DNA of 16,262 nt, taken from NCBI GenBank assembly GCA_023431385.1, contig JAEYWA010000168.1, positions 1 to 16,262 on the forward strand, read 5' to 3'. How positions within the stretch are numbered: the stretch's first letter is position 1; each line of letters starts with the position of its first letter. Below, piece after piece: positions 7,442 to 14,639 of this stretch. Below the pieces are notes generated by a model. It worked only from the letters and a program-made list of their open reading frames with translations. It made no database searches and had not been told where the DNA came from. The translations under genes and the position numbers were made by a program. The stretch comes from Bacillota bacterium (GTDB lineage: Bacteria > Bacillota > Clostridia > Acetivibrionales > DSM-1351).

Positions 7442-7456
7442 AAAGGAGTGGCAGTT

Positions 7457-7483
7457 TTGCAATTTCACTGTTTGATTCTGTAA
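7457..7483 (+). CDS. Candidate 8-codon leader peptide before ilvB
   Basis: TTG start at 7457, then codons for Gln-Phe-His-Cys-Leu-Ile-Leu and TAA at 7481-7483. It has its own AAGGAG at 7443-7448 with an 8-base gap, and it ends 3 bases before the AAGGAG (7487-7492) used by ilvB. Both sites lie in a repeated AAGGAGTGG. The last three codons are Leu, Ile and Leu, which is suggestive before a branched-chain amino acid gene. No terminator or antiterminator pair follows it, so control would have to act on translation, for example by coupling to ilvB. An ORF this short can occur by chance; translation is not demonstrated. Confidence 0.3.
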   Translation: MQFHCLIL

Positions 7484-7499
7484 TAGAAGGAGTGGTTGA

Positions 7500-9179
7500 A
7501 TGAAAATACTGGGCGCTGACGTTATTATTGAGTGCTTAAAGGAACAGGGAGTCGATACTGTATTTGGTTACCCGGGCGGTCAAGCTATAGTTATATATGA
7601 TGCCTTGTACAGGGCAAGAAATGAGATAAAGCATATACTTACCTCCCATGAGCAGGGAGCCTCCCATGCAGCCGACGGTTATGCCAGAGCTACAGGCAAG
7701 GTTGGTGTGTGCATAGCAACCTCGGGACCGGGTGCAACAAACCTGGTAACAGGCATAGCTACAGCGTACATGGATTCTGTACCGATGGTTGCCATAACAG
7801 GTCAGGTACCAACCAACCTACTGGGTAAGGACTCCTTTCAGGAGGTGGATATCACAGGCATAACAATGCCAATAACAAAGCATAATTTTATAGTAAAGGA
7901 TGTTACAAAACTGGCCGATACCATTCGGAAAGCCTTTGCCATAGCTAGAGAAGGCAGGCCGGGTCCTGTTCTGGTGGACGTCTGTAAGGATGTTACTGCG
8001 GCCCAGGTGGAATATACCCCAAGGGTTCCTGATAAGAAGGACTATGTTTCAAATAAATATCATGACATAAGCAGTAAAGAATTTGAAGCCGCCGTCGCAG
8101 CAATTAACAGGGCTACAAAGCCTGTTATTATAGCCGGAGCAGGTGTGGGAATAGCAGGGGCGGAAGAAGAGGTACAAAGGCTGTCCGAGCTTGCAAGCAT
8201 TCCCGTAAGCACTTCTCTGATGGGGATGGGGACCTTCCCGGGAACTCATGAACTATTTCTTGGAATGGTGGGGATGCATGGAACAAAAAGCTCAAACTAT
8301 GCTGTACATAACTGCGATCTTTTGATTGCCATTGGAAATCGCTTCAGTGACAGAATAGTGAGTAAGGTAAGTAGCTTTGCACCTGGCGCTGAAATAATGC
8401 ACATTGATGTAGACTCTGCCGAAGTCGGCAAAAATATAAATGTTAACTATCCTCTGGTAGGTAATATAAAGCAGATTCTTCAAACTTTGATAAAAGATGT
8501 AGAAGTTAGGAAGGATACTGAATGGATATCCAGGATAAAAGATTGGAAGGATAAATATCCTTTAAAATATAGCTGGTCGGATGAATATCTTCGCCCTCAG
8601 TACATTGTTGAAAGATTGTATGAACTTACTGCCGGCGATGCCATCATAACCACCGAAGTAGGTCAACACCAGATGTGGGCGGCCCAGTATTACAAGTATA
8701 CGAGATTCAGACAGTTTGTTTCCTCAGGAGGGTTGGGAACAATGGGCTATGGACTGGGGGCCTGTATAGGAGCACAGTTGGGCAGACCTGATAAAAAGGT
8801 AATCAATATCGCCGGCGACGGGAGTTTCAGAATGAACCTGAACGAACTGGCCACTGCGGTAGAGTACAAACTTCCTATAATCATAGCTCTCTTCAACAAC
8901 AGGGCTCTCGGAATGGTAAGGCAGTGGCAGGAGCTGTTTTTTGACAGCAGGTTCAGCCAGACCTCCATTGACAGGGGAACCAACTTTAAAGCACTGGCTG
9001 AAGCGTTCGGGGCAAAGGGCATAAATGTGACGCACCCGGATCAAGTTGATGGGGCAATCAGAACAGCACTTGCCGAAACAGATACACCAGTACTGATCAA
9101 TTTTGAAATCGATAAGGATGACAAGGTATTTCCTATTGTGCCTCCGGGTGCAGGGATTAACGAGGTTGTAGACTGCTAA
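7500..9179 (+). CDS. ilvB: Acetolactate synthase, large (catalytic) subunit
   Basis: The protein has 559 residues and carries the full thiamine-diphosphate enzyme fold. It condenses two pyruvates to 2-acetolactate, or pyruvate with 2-ketobutyrate to 2-aceto-2-hydroxybutyrate, the first committed step to valine, leucine and isoleucine. The catalytic glutamate lies in SHEQGASHAADGYAR (E51). SGPGATNLVTG (75-85) and QVPTNLLGKDSFQE (102-115) are biosynthetic-type signatures. RFSDR (281-285) is in the FAD/central domain. The ThDP motif runs from GDG (439-441) to NN (466-467), followed by GMVRQWQ (471-477), typical of anabolic AHAS. ATG 7500 has AAGGAG at 7487-7492. No regulatory subunit gene (ilvN) or ilvC follows; a terminator does. 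The symbol ilvB is used for the large subunit; isozyme identity cannot be told from sequence alone. Confidence 0.95.
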   Translation: MKILGADVIIECLKEQGVDTVFGYPGGQAIVIYDALYRARNEIKHILTSHEQGASHAADGYARATGKVGVCIATSGPGATNLVTGIATAYMDSVPMVAITGQVPTNLLGKDSFQEVDITGITMPITKHNFIVKDVTKLADTIRKAFAIAREGRPGPVLVDVCKDVTAAQVEYTPRVPDKKDYVSNKYHDISSKEFEAAVAAINRATKPVIIAGAGVGIAGAEEEVQRLSELASIPVSTSLMGMGTFPGTHELFLGMVGMHGTKSSNYAVHNCDLLIAIGNRFSDRIVSKVSSFAPGAEIMHIDVDSAEVGKNINVNYPLVGNIKQILQTLIKDVEVRKDTEWISRIKDWKDKYPLKYSWSDEYLRPQYIVERLYELTAGDAIITTEVGQHQMWAAQYYKYTRFRQFVSSGGLGTMGYGLGACIGAQLGRPDKKVINIAGDGSFRMNLNELATAVEYKLPIIIALFNNRALGMVRQWQELFFDSRFSQTSIDRGTNFKALAEAFGAKGINVTHPDQVDGAIRTALAETDTPVLINFEIDKDDKVFPIVPPGAGINEVVDC

Positions 9180-9226
9180 GTAATTCCATAAGTATGATTG
9201 AGGATTTAGCTTGACTATAAATCGTA

Positions 9227-9272
9227 AAAAAGGGGCTGTCGCACTAAAATAAAAAGTGCGAGGCTCCTTTTT
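9227..9272 (+). terminator. Strong intrinsic terminator after ilvB
   Basis: The arms 9227-9245 and 9255-9272 pair almost fully: A5/T5 at the base, GGGGCT with GGCTCC (with wobble pairs), a small internal loop (G9238, T9239 opposite A9261), then CGCACT with AGTGCG around an AT-rich loop. The A-tract before and T-tract after allow function on either strand. A closely related hairpin in opposite orientation lies at 12049-12100: AAGGGGCTGTCGCA is shared exactly. Confidence 0.85.
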
Positions 9273-9456
9273 CATGCAGTAAACAAATTCTAAACACGAA
9301 AATGTCGAGATTGAATGAAAAATCTGACCCGTTTTTCAAATAATTTTATTTTGCGGTTGTTGTACATTGTAAACCAATAGTAACCGACAGTATATAACCA
9401 TCAGATAAGAAATGCGGGCTGGAAAATAAAGGGGAACAGAGTAGGTTCTTTTCTGG

Positions 9457-9490
9457 TGATATAATAGGATTTTTTGATAATGGATTATCA
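9457..9490 (+). promoter_or_regulatory. Extended -10 promoter with Fur-box-like palindrome over the start
   Basis: TGATATAAT at 9457-9465 is a perfect extended -10; no clear -35 precedes it. Nine bases later comes TGATAAT-GG-ATTATCA (9475-9490), a perfect 7-bp inverted repeat with two central bases, overlapping the predicted start point near 9472. The half-sites equal those of the Bacillus-type Fur box (TGATAATNATTATCA), but the centre here is two bases, not one. No gene starts immediately after it; the chemoreceptor begins about 246 bases downstream. Confidence 0.45.
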
Positions 9491-9565
9491 GTTCACTAAG
9501 GCCCGACCCCAATTCTTATATCGCTGCGTGTAAAAAAATAACAGACCGATAATCACTGAATAATT

Positions 9566-9605
9566 TGTCGAATAATACAGAATAGATATGTCGAATCATA
9601 TAGAA
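9566..9605 (+). promoter_or_regulatory. Tandem Spo0A boxes upstream of the chemoreceptor promoter
   Basis: Two exact TGTCGAA boxes lie at 9566-9572 and 9589-9595, in direct orientation and 23 bases apart. Each is followed exactly 10 bases later by a degenerate copy (TACAGAA at 9576-9582, TATAGAA at 9599-9605), the spacing of head-to-tail 0A boxes bound by a Spo0A dimer. The whole units TGTCGAATAATACAGAAT and TGTCGAATCATATAGAAT differ at two positions. They end just before the -35 region of the promoter at 9611-9639, a position suited to activation. TGTCGAA as the 0A core is established knowledge; binding here is inference. Confidence 0.55.
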
Positions 9606-9610
9606 TTTGG

Positions 9611-9639
9611 TAGAAGTTTGTTGTTTTATATGTTATGAT
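9611..9639 (+). promoter_or_regulatory. Candidate promoter of the chemoreceptor gene
   Basis: TGTTATGAT (9631-9639) is an extended -10 (TG-n-TATGAT, 5 of 6). The -35 region, 17 bases upstream (TAGAAG, 9611-9616), is poor, as expected for an activator-dependent or extended -10 promoter. A start near 9646 leaves a leader of about 90 bases. No sigma-D-type promoter (TAAA...GCCGATAA) was seen. Confidence 0.45.
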
Positions 9640-9736
9640 AATTCTGTCAATAGTAATACGAGATGGTTTCTAAAAAAATCAGCTAAGTGAAGCACTGTGA
9701 AAAACTTTCAAATAACTAAAGAGAGGGATTGGTTCT

Positions 9737-11803
9737 ATGGGAAAAAGATTTACCGGGATAAAGGGAAAAATATTAATTTCGACAATGGTTGTACTTTTGA
9801 TAACTATGTTTTCTTTGAGCGGTATTGTAATTTATATTTTTAATATGAAATCCTATAGTGATTATTATAGCAATTCCACAGAACAAATGAATATTGTATC
9901 TCAGGCTATTAATATTTTTTATCAGCAAATAGATAAGAATATTGATATGTTGGCTTCCAATCCAGTAATTAAGAAGGTTGACGGTAGCATCACTACATAC
10001 AGGGATACTACCGAAGAAACACCAATGCATCCCTCCGCCAATGAAGGGATAGAACAGGAAATCTACAAAATTTTTGAGCAATATGCAGCTAGTCACGAAG
10101 GTACCAGTTATGTGTACTTAGGAACTAAAGATGGAGGATATATACAATGGCCAGAAGAGACAACAATGGCAGGATTTGACCCGACCAAGAGGCCTTGGTA
10201 TAATCAGGCAATGAGTAAGAATGGAGCTATAATCAGGACAGAACCATATGAGTACAAATCACAGTTGCTTACAAGTAATGCACGCACGATTACTGATGAG
10301 AACGGTAATGTCTTAGGGGCAATTGGAATTGATGTTCAGCAATCCGAAATTAGTAATATGCTCAAAGGCATGAAAACCGGTGAGACAGGTTATACAATGA
10401 TTGTACATAGTAATGGTTTAATCATAGCAGATGGTAATAATGAGAACAATAATTTTAAGAAAATTGATGATATTAATATAGAAGGATTAGATAGGCTTCT
10501 GGGTGATGAATTATCTCCTTTTGCAGTAACAGATAACAAGGTTAAGTATATAGTGAATCCGTATAAAGTTCAGGGGACTGATTGGATTCTGGCTTCGTTT
10601 ATGGCAAAAGAGGAATTGGAGTTGGGAGCTAGAAAAATAATAAACTTTGTTGCGGTTTCTGCCGTTATCATATTAATAATAGCTTTCGTTCTTTTAAGCT
10701 ATGTCGCAGGAAGTATTACGAAACCGATACTAGCAGTTACTAAGAAAGTGCAAGATTTTGCAGATTTGGATTTTTCAGCTGATAGTAAATCGGATGTTGA
10801 AAAATATATGAATGGAAAAGATGAAGTTGGAAATATGGTTAGAGCATTAAAGGTTATGAGAGATAATGTGGCTAATTTTATATTCAATACATCAGAAGCC
10901 GCGGAGCAGGTAGCAGCTTCATCAGAAGAGTTAACTGCTACTTCCTTACAAGCAGCAACTGCATCAGAAGAAATAGCAACAACTATTGAGGAAATCGCAA
11001 GGGGAGCTGGAGACCAAGCGAAAGACACGGAAACGACTGCTATTAATGTAGAAGAAATGGGTAAGTTACTGGAACAGGATTTACAGTATCTTGAAGAATT
11101 AAATACTGCTGCGGTTCAGATTGAAAAACAAAAAGAAGAAGGGTTTTCTATTATTAAAGATCTGATCAATAAAACAAAGAAAAATAATGATGCCGCTAAT
11201 AATGTCTATCGGATCATTTTAAGCAACAATGAGAGCACAGAAAAAATTGATATCGCAAGCTCAATGATTCAAGACATAGCAGATCAGACAAATCTCTTAT
11301 CGCTAAATGCTGCTATCGAAGCCGCAAGAGCCGGTAATGTTGGCAAAGGCTTTGCAGTAGTTGCAGATGAAATACGAAAGTTAGCCGACCAATCGAATAA
11401 ATTTACAAAAGACATAAAAACAGTAATCAATGAATTAAAAGATAAATCCCAAAATGCTGTTGATTTAATGCAACTATCAAAGGAGATTGTAACTGAACAA
11501 ACGATGAGTGTAGAAGCTACGGAAGCAAAATTTGAAGGTATCGCAGAGGCGATAGACATAATAAAAAACATAATAGATAAACTTAATCATTCTGCTGACC
11601 TCATGGCAGGTAATAAAAGAAAAGTTGTAGAACTGACTCAGAATTTAGCTGCAATTTCTGAGGAGAATGCAGCAGGTACGGAGGAAGCTTCTGCTGCGAC
11701 GGAAGAGCAGGCTGCCACGATTAATGAAATTTCAAAATCGGGAGAGAGTTTGGCCATAATAGCAGAGGAATTAAGAGTGTTAATTGAGAAATTTAAGATA
11801 TAA
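9737..11803 (+). CDS. Methyl-accepting chemotaxis protein with dCache sensor domain
   Basis: The protein has 688 residues. Order: transmembrane helix 1 (about 12-34), extracellular double-Cache domain (about 36-290), transmembrane helix 2 (about 302-325), HAMP (about 325-380), then a long coiled-coil signalling domain. The kinase-control tip is IADQTNLLSLNAAIEAARAG (514-533), followed by GKGFAVVADEIRKLADQS. The Cache part has the usual FDPTKRPWY (R152, W154, Y155) and GAIGIDV (D199), positions that in amino-acid-binding dCache receptors contact the ligand; an amine or amino acid ligand is therefore possible but unproven. The receptor should signal to CheA/CheW. No C-terminal CheR-binding pentapeptide is seen. 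The binding site is GAGAGGGA (9721-9728). The gene stands alone, with no other chemotaxis genes nearby, and may be under Spo0A control. Confidence 0.93.
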   Translation: MGKRFTGIKGKILISTMVVLLITMFSLSGIVIYIFNMKSYSDYYSNSTEQMNIVSQAINIFYQQIDKNIDMLASNPVIKKVDGSITTYRDTTEETPMHPSANEGIEQEIYKIFEQYAASHEGTSYVYLGTKDGGYIQWPEETTMAGFDPTKRPWYNQAMSKNGAIIRTEPYEYKSQLLTSNARTITDENGNVLGAIGIDVQQSEISNMLKGMKTGETGYTMIVHSNGLIIADGNNENNNFKKIDDINIEGLDRLLGDELSPFAVTDNKVKYIVNPYKVQGTDWILASFMAKEELELGARKIINFVAVSAVIILIIAFVLLSYVAGSITKPILAVTKKVQDFADLDFSADSKSDVEKYMNGKDEVGNMVRALKVMRDNVANFIFNTSEAAEQVAASSEELTATSLQAATASEEIATTIEEIARGAGDQAKDTETTAINVEEMGKLLEQDLQYLEELNTAAVQIEKQKEEGFSIIKDLINKTKKNNDAANNVYRIILSNNESTEKIDIASSMIQDIADQTNLLSLNAAIEAARAGNVGKGFAVVADEIRKLADQSNKFTKDIKTVINELKDKSQNAVDLMQLSKEIVTEQTMSVEATEAKFEGIAEAIDIIKNIIDKLNHSADLMAGNKRKVVELTQNLAAISEENAAGTEEASAATEEQAATINEISKSGESLAIIAEELRVLIEKFKI

Positions 11804-12048
11804 AAACAGGTTGTAAAATTCATTTATCAGCGGTTTGGACAGTCGATCACGATCTTTAAACCTATTATCCGGGGTCAACGAAGAAAACTGTTTCTCAAAA
11901 TGGAACAGCTTGTCAAAAACAATGATTCTTGACTTAAATGGATTATCCTGACTTAATTATTGACACATAATGCTGGTCCGATGCAGGCAAAAAAGACCGA
12001 GAAAATCTATGAAGGGAGAAAAATAGCCTTAAACAAGCTTACTTTGGG
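11804..12048. other. Intergenic region without a recognised gene
   Basis: About 245 bases lie between the chemoreceptor stop and the minus-strand terminator. No good terminator for the chemoreceptor is visible. A 31-codon open stretch (about 11956-12051, including AGPMQAKKTEKIYEGRK) has no ribosome binding site and is not recognised; it may be a gene remnant or chance. TTGACT and TTGACA hexamers at 11929 and 11960 lack convincing -10 partners. Confidence 0.4.
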
Positions 12049-12054
12049 ATGAAA

Positions 12055-12100
12055 AAGGGGCCACGCTCAGCTAATTTAATAGCTAATGCGACAGCCCCTT
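12055..12100 (-). terminator. Intrinsic terminator of the WG-repeat gene
   Basis: On the minus strand, AAGGGGC pairs with GCCCCTT (plus 12055-12061 with 12094-12100), then GCG/CGC (12064-12066 with 12088-12090), then AGCTA/TAGCT (12069-12073 with 12080-12084). The minus-strand 3' end runs into five T residues (plus 12052-12056). It lies 13 bases after the stop of the minus-strand gene. It shares AAGGGGCTGTCGCA and GCGnGGCnCCTTTTTCAT with the terminator after ilvB, in inverted orientation. Confidence 0.75.
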
Positions 12101-12113
12101 CTACATGCTCTCT

Positions 12114-14348
12114 TTACCATTTAAGAATATCGCTAAGCTTGAACTTTGAGTCAGTATCCAACGTCACGGTATAACACCAGCTGTATTTATTGTTAACATA
12201 GTCTTTACCTGAGTACTTAACCCCTATTTCCTCCAAAACATAAACCCTGTAGGTACTAGAATCATTTACTTGTTCAATGGCGTAGATCTCATAATTTACG
12301 AGCTTTTCCCTGGTGTTTTTCTTGTAAAGGCTTGAAACTAGCTTTTTCTGAGAATTATAAAGACTACTACCCTTAAGAAGGTAAGGTTCTACCGATGTAA
12401 ATTTATTATTATTGATAGCTGTAATAATATTTAGTTCATAGAGGTTGATTGTGTTTTCAATCTCCTTGACCGTTGAGTTACTTATATCCCAGAGCAATTT
12501 TGGTTTATGATTTACTAGCGTTTTATCGAAAGCATTCCAGAAAGCACCGTTTGTATCAATAATGCTGTTGATCTGTCCATAAGGGATTTCGAATTCTGGA
12601 AAGCCTGCTGCATAAGATGCGATTTCATAAGGGTAATAATATATTTTCAGTGAATCACTGCCGAGGATAAAGGGATGATCTTTAGATACTGTAACATTTG
12701 TATCAAAATATGCCAGACCACCTGAAATAGCCCCAATCCTGTCATCCAGAAGTATTTGATTTTTAACTAGAGAAGTAAGCTTATCTGTATAATTGCTACC
12801 AGGTTTGAATAAATCCTTCAGTTGGTAAAATACTCCTGTCTTTAGGTCGATATATAAATAATTCTGTGAGGGCATTCCGTGGGCGGCACCTACGGGATAC
12901 CAATACCCGCTTTTGTTAATAATCAGTAAATCCTTGTTTACAAATGTTGAAAAGTTACGGGTAAGCTCCTCAAGATATTCTTCATCAGTAGAGGTTTCAG
13001 AGCCAGTGTTGTTCAAAAATTCAGCTTTCAGCTTACCATTTATACTGTTCTGTACAGTAGTATTTTCCATTCCTGATAATTCTGGATACTCAATAAAGGT
13101 AAAATAGTCAGGACGGAAGGCGACTTTTTTTACTTTTATTTCATCTTTAAGAGAAATAGAGTTATCCTTCTGCCAGATTACATCTCCATTTTCCTTCAGA
13201 TATGTCAGACCACCGTCCAGTTTGGCCTGCAGCACATTCCCAATGAATTTCATCTCACCTATACCTTGAAGCTTTGAAAATTTATCCACTATATTACCCG
13301 TTTTATCAATAAAAAAGGTGGAGGTGCTGTCGCAGGCTGTAGCATAGCCATTTTGAAATTCATCGATTCTGTAATAATTGAAATCGGTAAGCTGTTCCCC
13401 CTTACCGTTAAACAGGGCTTTAAGTTGATAATAGCTGGAATAAGGGATATCTGTATAATTACTAACTGCATATAGGCCTGAGCCCACATAATTTATACCT
13501 GAGTATTCAGGCTTTATAATAAAATTACCTTTTTTATCTATCAGACCGTATCTGTTGGCTAATTCATCAGACTCAATTTCAACAACGGCATTACCGTCCT
13601 TAAATGGGCCAGCTGTGTAAAATAAGGGCTGAATGGCTATAGTACCATTATAAAACTTATATCCAGTCTTCTTGATCTTCTCATCATAATAGGAAGTGAG
13701 TCCCTCAGAACTGTTGTATGTATTATAGCACTTAAGTTCTTCAACTACCTTATTTGATTTATTGATAACAGAAAATTTACCGGCGGTGACTTCAACTACA
13801 GCCCTACCGTTTTCGAAATTGCTTACGCTGAAGTACTTTGCGGGTATAACAACTTTACCCTTCAAGTCCATAAATCCATAGTGTAATTTGTTATCATAAA
13901 AACTCAGCATTCCATCCTGATAACTAATTACTCTGAATTTAGTCTCGAATAAAACTTTACCCGATGAATCAACCACAATCGAGCCCTCATTAGCACCGCG
14001 TAGAATTGCTAAACCATTACTGAACTCCGGAATATATGAAGAAAACGGCCCCGCGGTGACTTTACCCGATTTATTTATAAAACTGACTTTACAAACGTCA
14101 TATAGAGAATTACCGTCTGCAACAATAGCTACACCTTTTTCATTGAATTCCCCAGCGAAAGCGTAATAAGGTTTTATGAAAAAGGTTCCGTTCTGATCTA
14201 TATAACCCCATTTATCTCCCGATGAGGTTAAAACGGATGCAGGATAAAGAACATTTTCCTCCGCAGAAGCCGTGATACTGTGGAATGATACAGACAGGAA
14301 TAATATAAATACAGATAACAATATAGACAAAGCAGTCTTAATTTTCAT
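12114..14348 (-). CDS. Secreted WG-repeat protein with DUF3298 domain
   Basis: The protein has 744 residues. The signal peptide is K-I-K, a hydrophobic core (about 5-22), then A-S-A with likely cleavage after residue 29. WG-type repeats fill about 40-395; the clearest are KWGYIDQNGTFFIKPYY (46-62), YGFMDLKGKVVIPAKY (157-172) and YGLIDKKGNFIIKPEY (267-282), with FxxGxAVV linkers. A DUF3298/RsiV-like domain follows (about 405-605), with the GAAHGMPSQNYLYIDLKTG signature (487-505) and FEIPYGQI. The last 120 residues form a separate alpha/beta tail, possibly NTF2-like. WG repeats and DUF3298 are common in extracytoplasmic proteins of Clostridia; the ligand is unknown. No membrane anchor or LPXTG is seen, so it is probably secreted. 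ATG at 14346-14348 follows AAAGGGG (minus strand, plus 14356-14362). The gene is monocistronic and opposes its neighbours. Confidence 0.85.
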   Translation of the reverse strand: MKIKTALSILLSVFILFLSVSFHSITASAEENVLYPASVLTSSGDKWGYIDQNGTFFIKPYYAFAGEFNEKGVAIVADGNSLYDVCKVSFINKSGKVTAGPFSSYIPEFSNGLAILRGANEGSIVVDSSGKVLFETKFRVISYQDGMLSFYDNKLHYGFMDLKGKVVIPAKYFSVSNFENGRAVVEVTAGKFSVINKSNKVVEELKCYNTYNSSEGLTSYYDEKIKKTGYKFYNGTIAIQPLFYTAGPFKDGNAVVEIESDELANRYGLIDKKGNFIIKPEYSGINYVGSGLYAVSNYTDIPYSSYYQLKALFNGKGEQLTDFNYYRIDEFQNGYATACDSTSTFFIDKTGNIVDKFSKLQGIGEMKFIGNVLQAKLDGGLTYLKENGDVIWQKDNSISLKDEIKVKKVAFRPDYFTFIEYPELSGMENTTVQNSINGKLKAEFLNNTGSETSTDEEYLEELTRNFSTFVNKDLLIINKSGYWYPVGAAHGMPSQNYLYIDLKTGVFYQLKDLFKPGSNYTDKLTSLVKNQILLDDRIGAISGGLAYFDTNVTVSKDHPFILGSDSLKIYYYPYEIASYAAGFPEFEIPYGQINSIIDTNGAFWNAFDKTLVNHKPKLLWDISNSTVKEIENTINLYELNIITAINNNKFTSVEPYLLKGSSLYNSQKKLVSSLYKKNTREKLVNYEIYAIEQVNDSSTYRVYVLEEIGVKYSGKDYVNNKYSWCYTVTLDTDSKFKLSDILKW

Positions 14349-14374
14349 TAGTTAACCCCTTTCACAACAATGAA

Positions 14375-14405
14375 TATAAAGTATTTTAGATAAAAATACT
14401 TTATA
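14375..14405 (-). promoter_or_regulatory. Perfect 13-bp inverted repeat in the WG-gene leader
   Basis: TATAAAGTATTTT (14375-14387), five bases AGATA, then AAAATACTTTATA (14393-14405). The arms are perfect complements. On the minus strand this sits right after the candidate -10 (plus 14411-14416), from about +1 to +30 of the transcript. It could be a repressor operator or an RNA hairpin protecting the 5' end. There is no T-tract after it, so it is not a standard terminator. Confidence 0.6.
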
Positions 14406-14410
14406 AATGT

Positions 14411-14416
14411 ATTATA
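14411..14416 (-). promoter_or_regulatory. -10 box for the WG-repeat gene
   Basis: The minus strand reads TATAAT here (plus ATTATA), preceded by TTTTG. The best -35-like hexamer, CTGACA on the minus strand, lies 21 bases upstream, which is too far for a standard promoter; a weaker match at normal spacing may serve. Transcription would start near plus 14404, giving a leader of about 55 bases. Confidence 0.45.
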
Positions 14417-14501
14417 CAAAAGAATGATTAAGAAAAAGTGTCAGTCTTGTAATACTTTCCTTAAACTTCTGAAATCCGACTACCTATTCTCAAGCCCTAT
14501 C

Positions 14502-14598
14502 ATCCAACAGCCAATATCAACATCCAACATAAGACTTCAAACGTCTTACATCTAACTTCTAACTTCTGACTTCCAACTTCTTACTTCCAACCTCCAAA
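14502..14598. repeat. Degenerate heptanucleotide tandem repeat
   Basis: The stretch divides into 14 consecutive units, all 7 bases long except one of 6 (ATCAAC, 14516-14521). The consensus is about TTCYAAC; examples are ATCCAAC, ATCTAAC, TTCTAAC, TTCTGAC, TTCCAAC, TTCTTAC and TTCCAAC (last seven whole units between 14522 and 14591). On the other strand the unit reads GTTRGAA. It lies between the divergent promoters of the WG gene and the rpmG operon and is not within a recognised gene. The period of 7 is not a codon multiple, so it is not a peptide repeat in one frame. Confidence 0.7.
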
Positions 14599-14610
14599 AA
14601 AAACATATGC

Positions 14611-14639
14611 TTGACTTTTTATCTCGTATATGTTAAATT
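14611..14639 (+). promoter_or_regulatory. Promoter of the rpmG-secE-nusG-rplK cluster
   Basis: TTGACT (14611-14616, 5 of 6), 17 bases, then TAAATT (14634-14639) preceded by TG at 14631-14632, an extended -10 arrangement. The start would be near 14646, giving a leader of about 97 bases that contains a T9 run but no obvious hairpin. Confidence 0.6.

Noticed and set aside
8724..9275. Long minus-strand frame across the end of ilvB
   Set aside because: Antisense shadow of a clear enzyme gene, no binding site, ends in the terminator.
11929..12051. Small gene or transposase remnant after the chemoreceptor
   Set aside because: A 31-codon frame with no binding site and no recognisable family; promoter-like hexamers lack partners.
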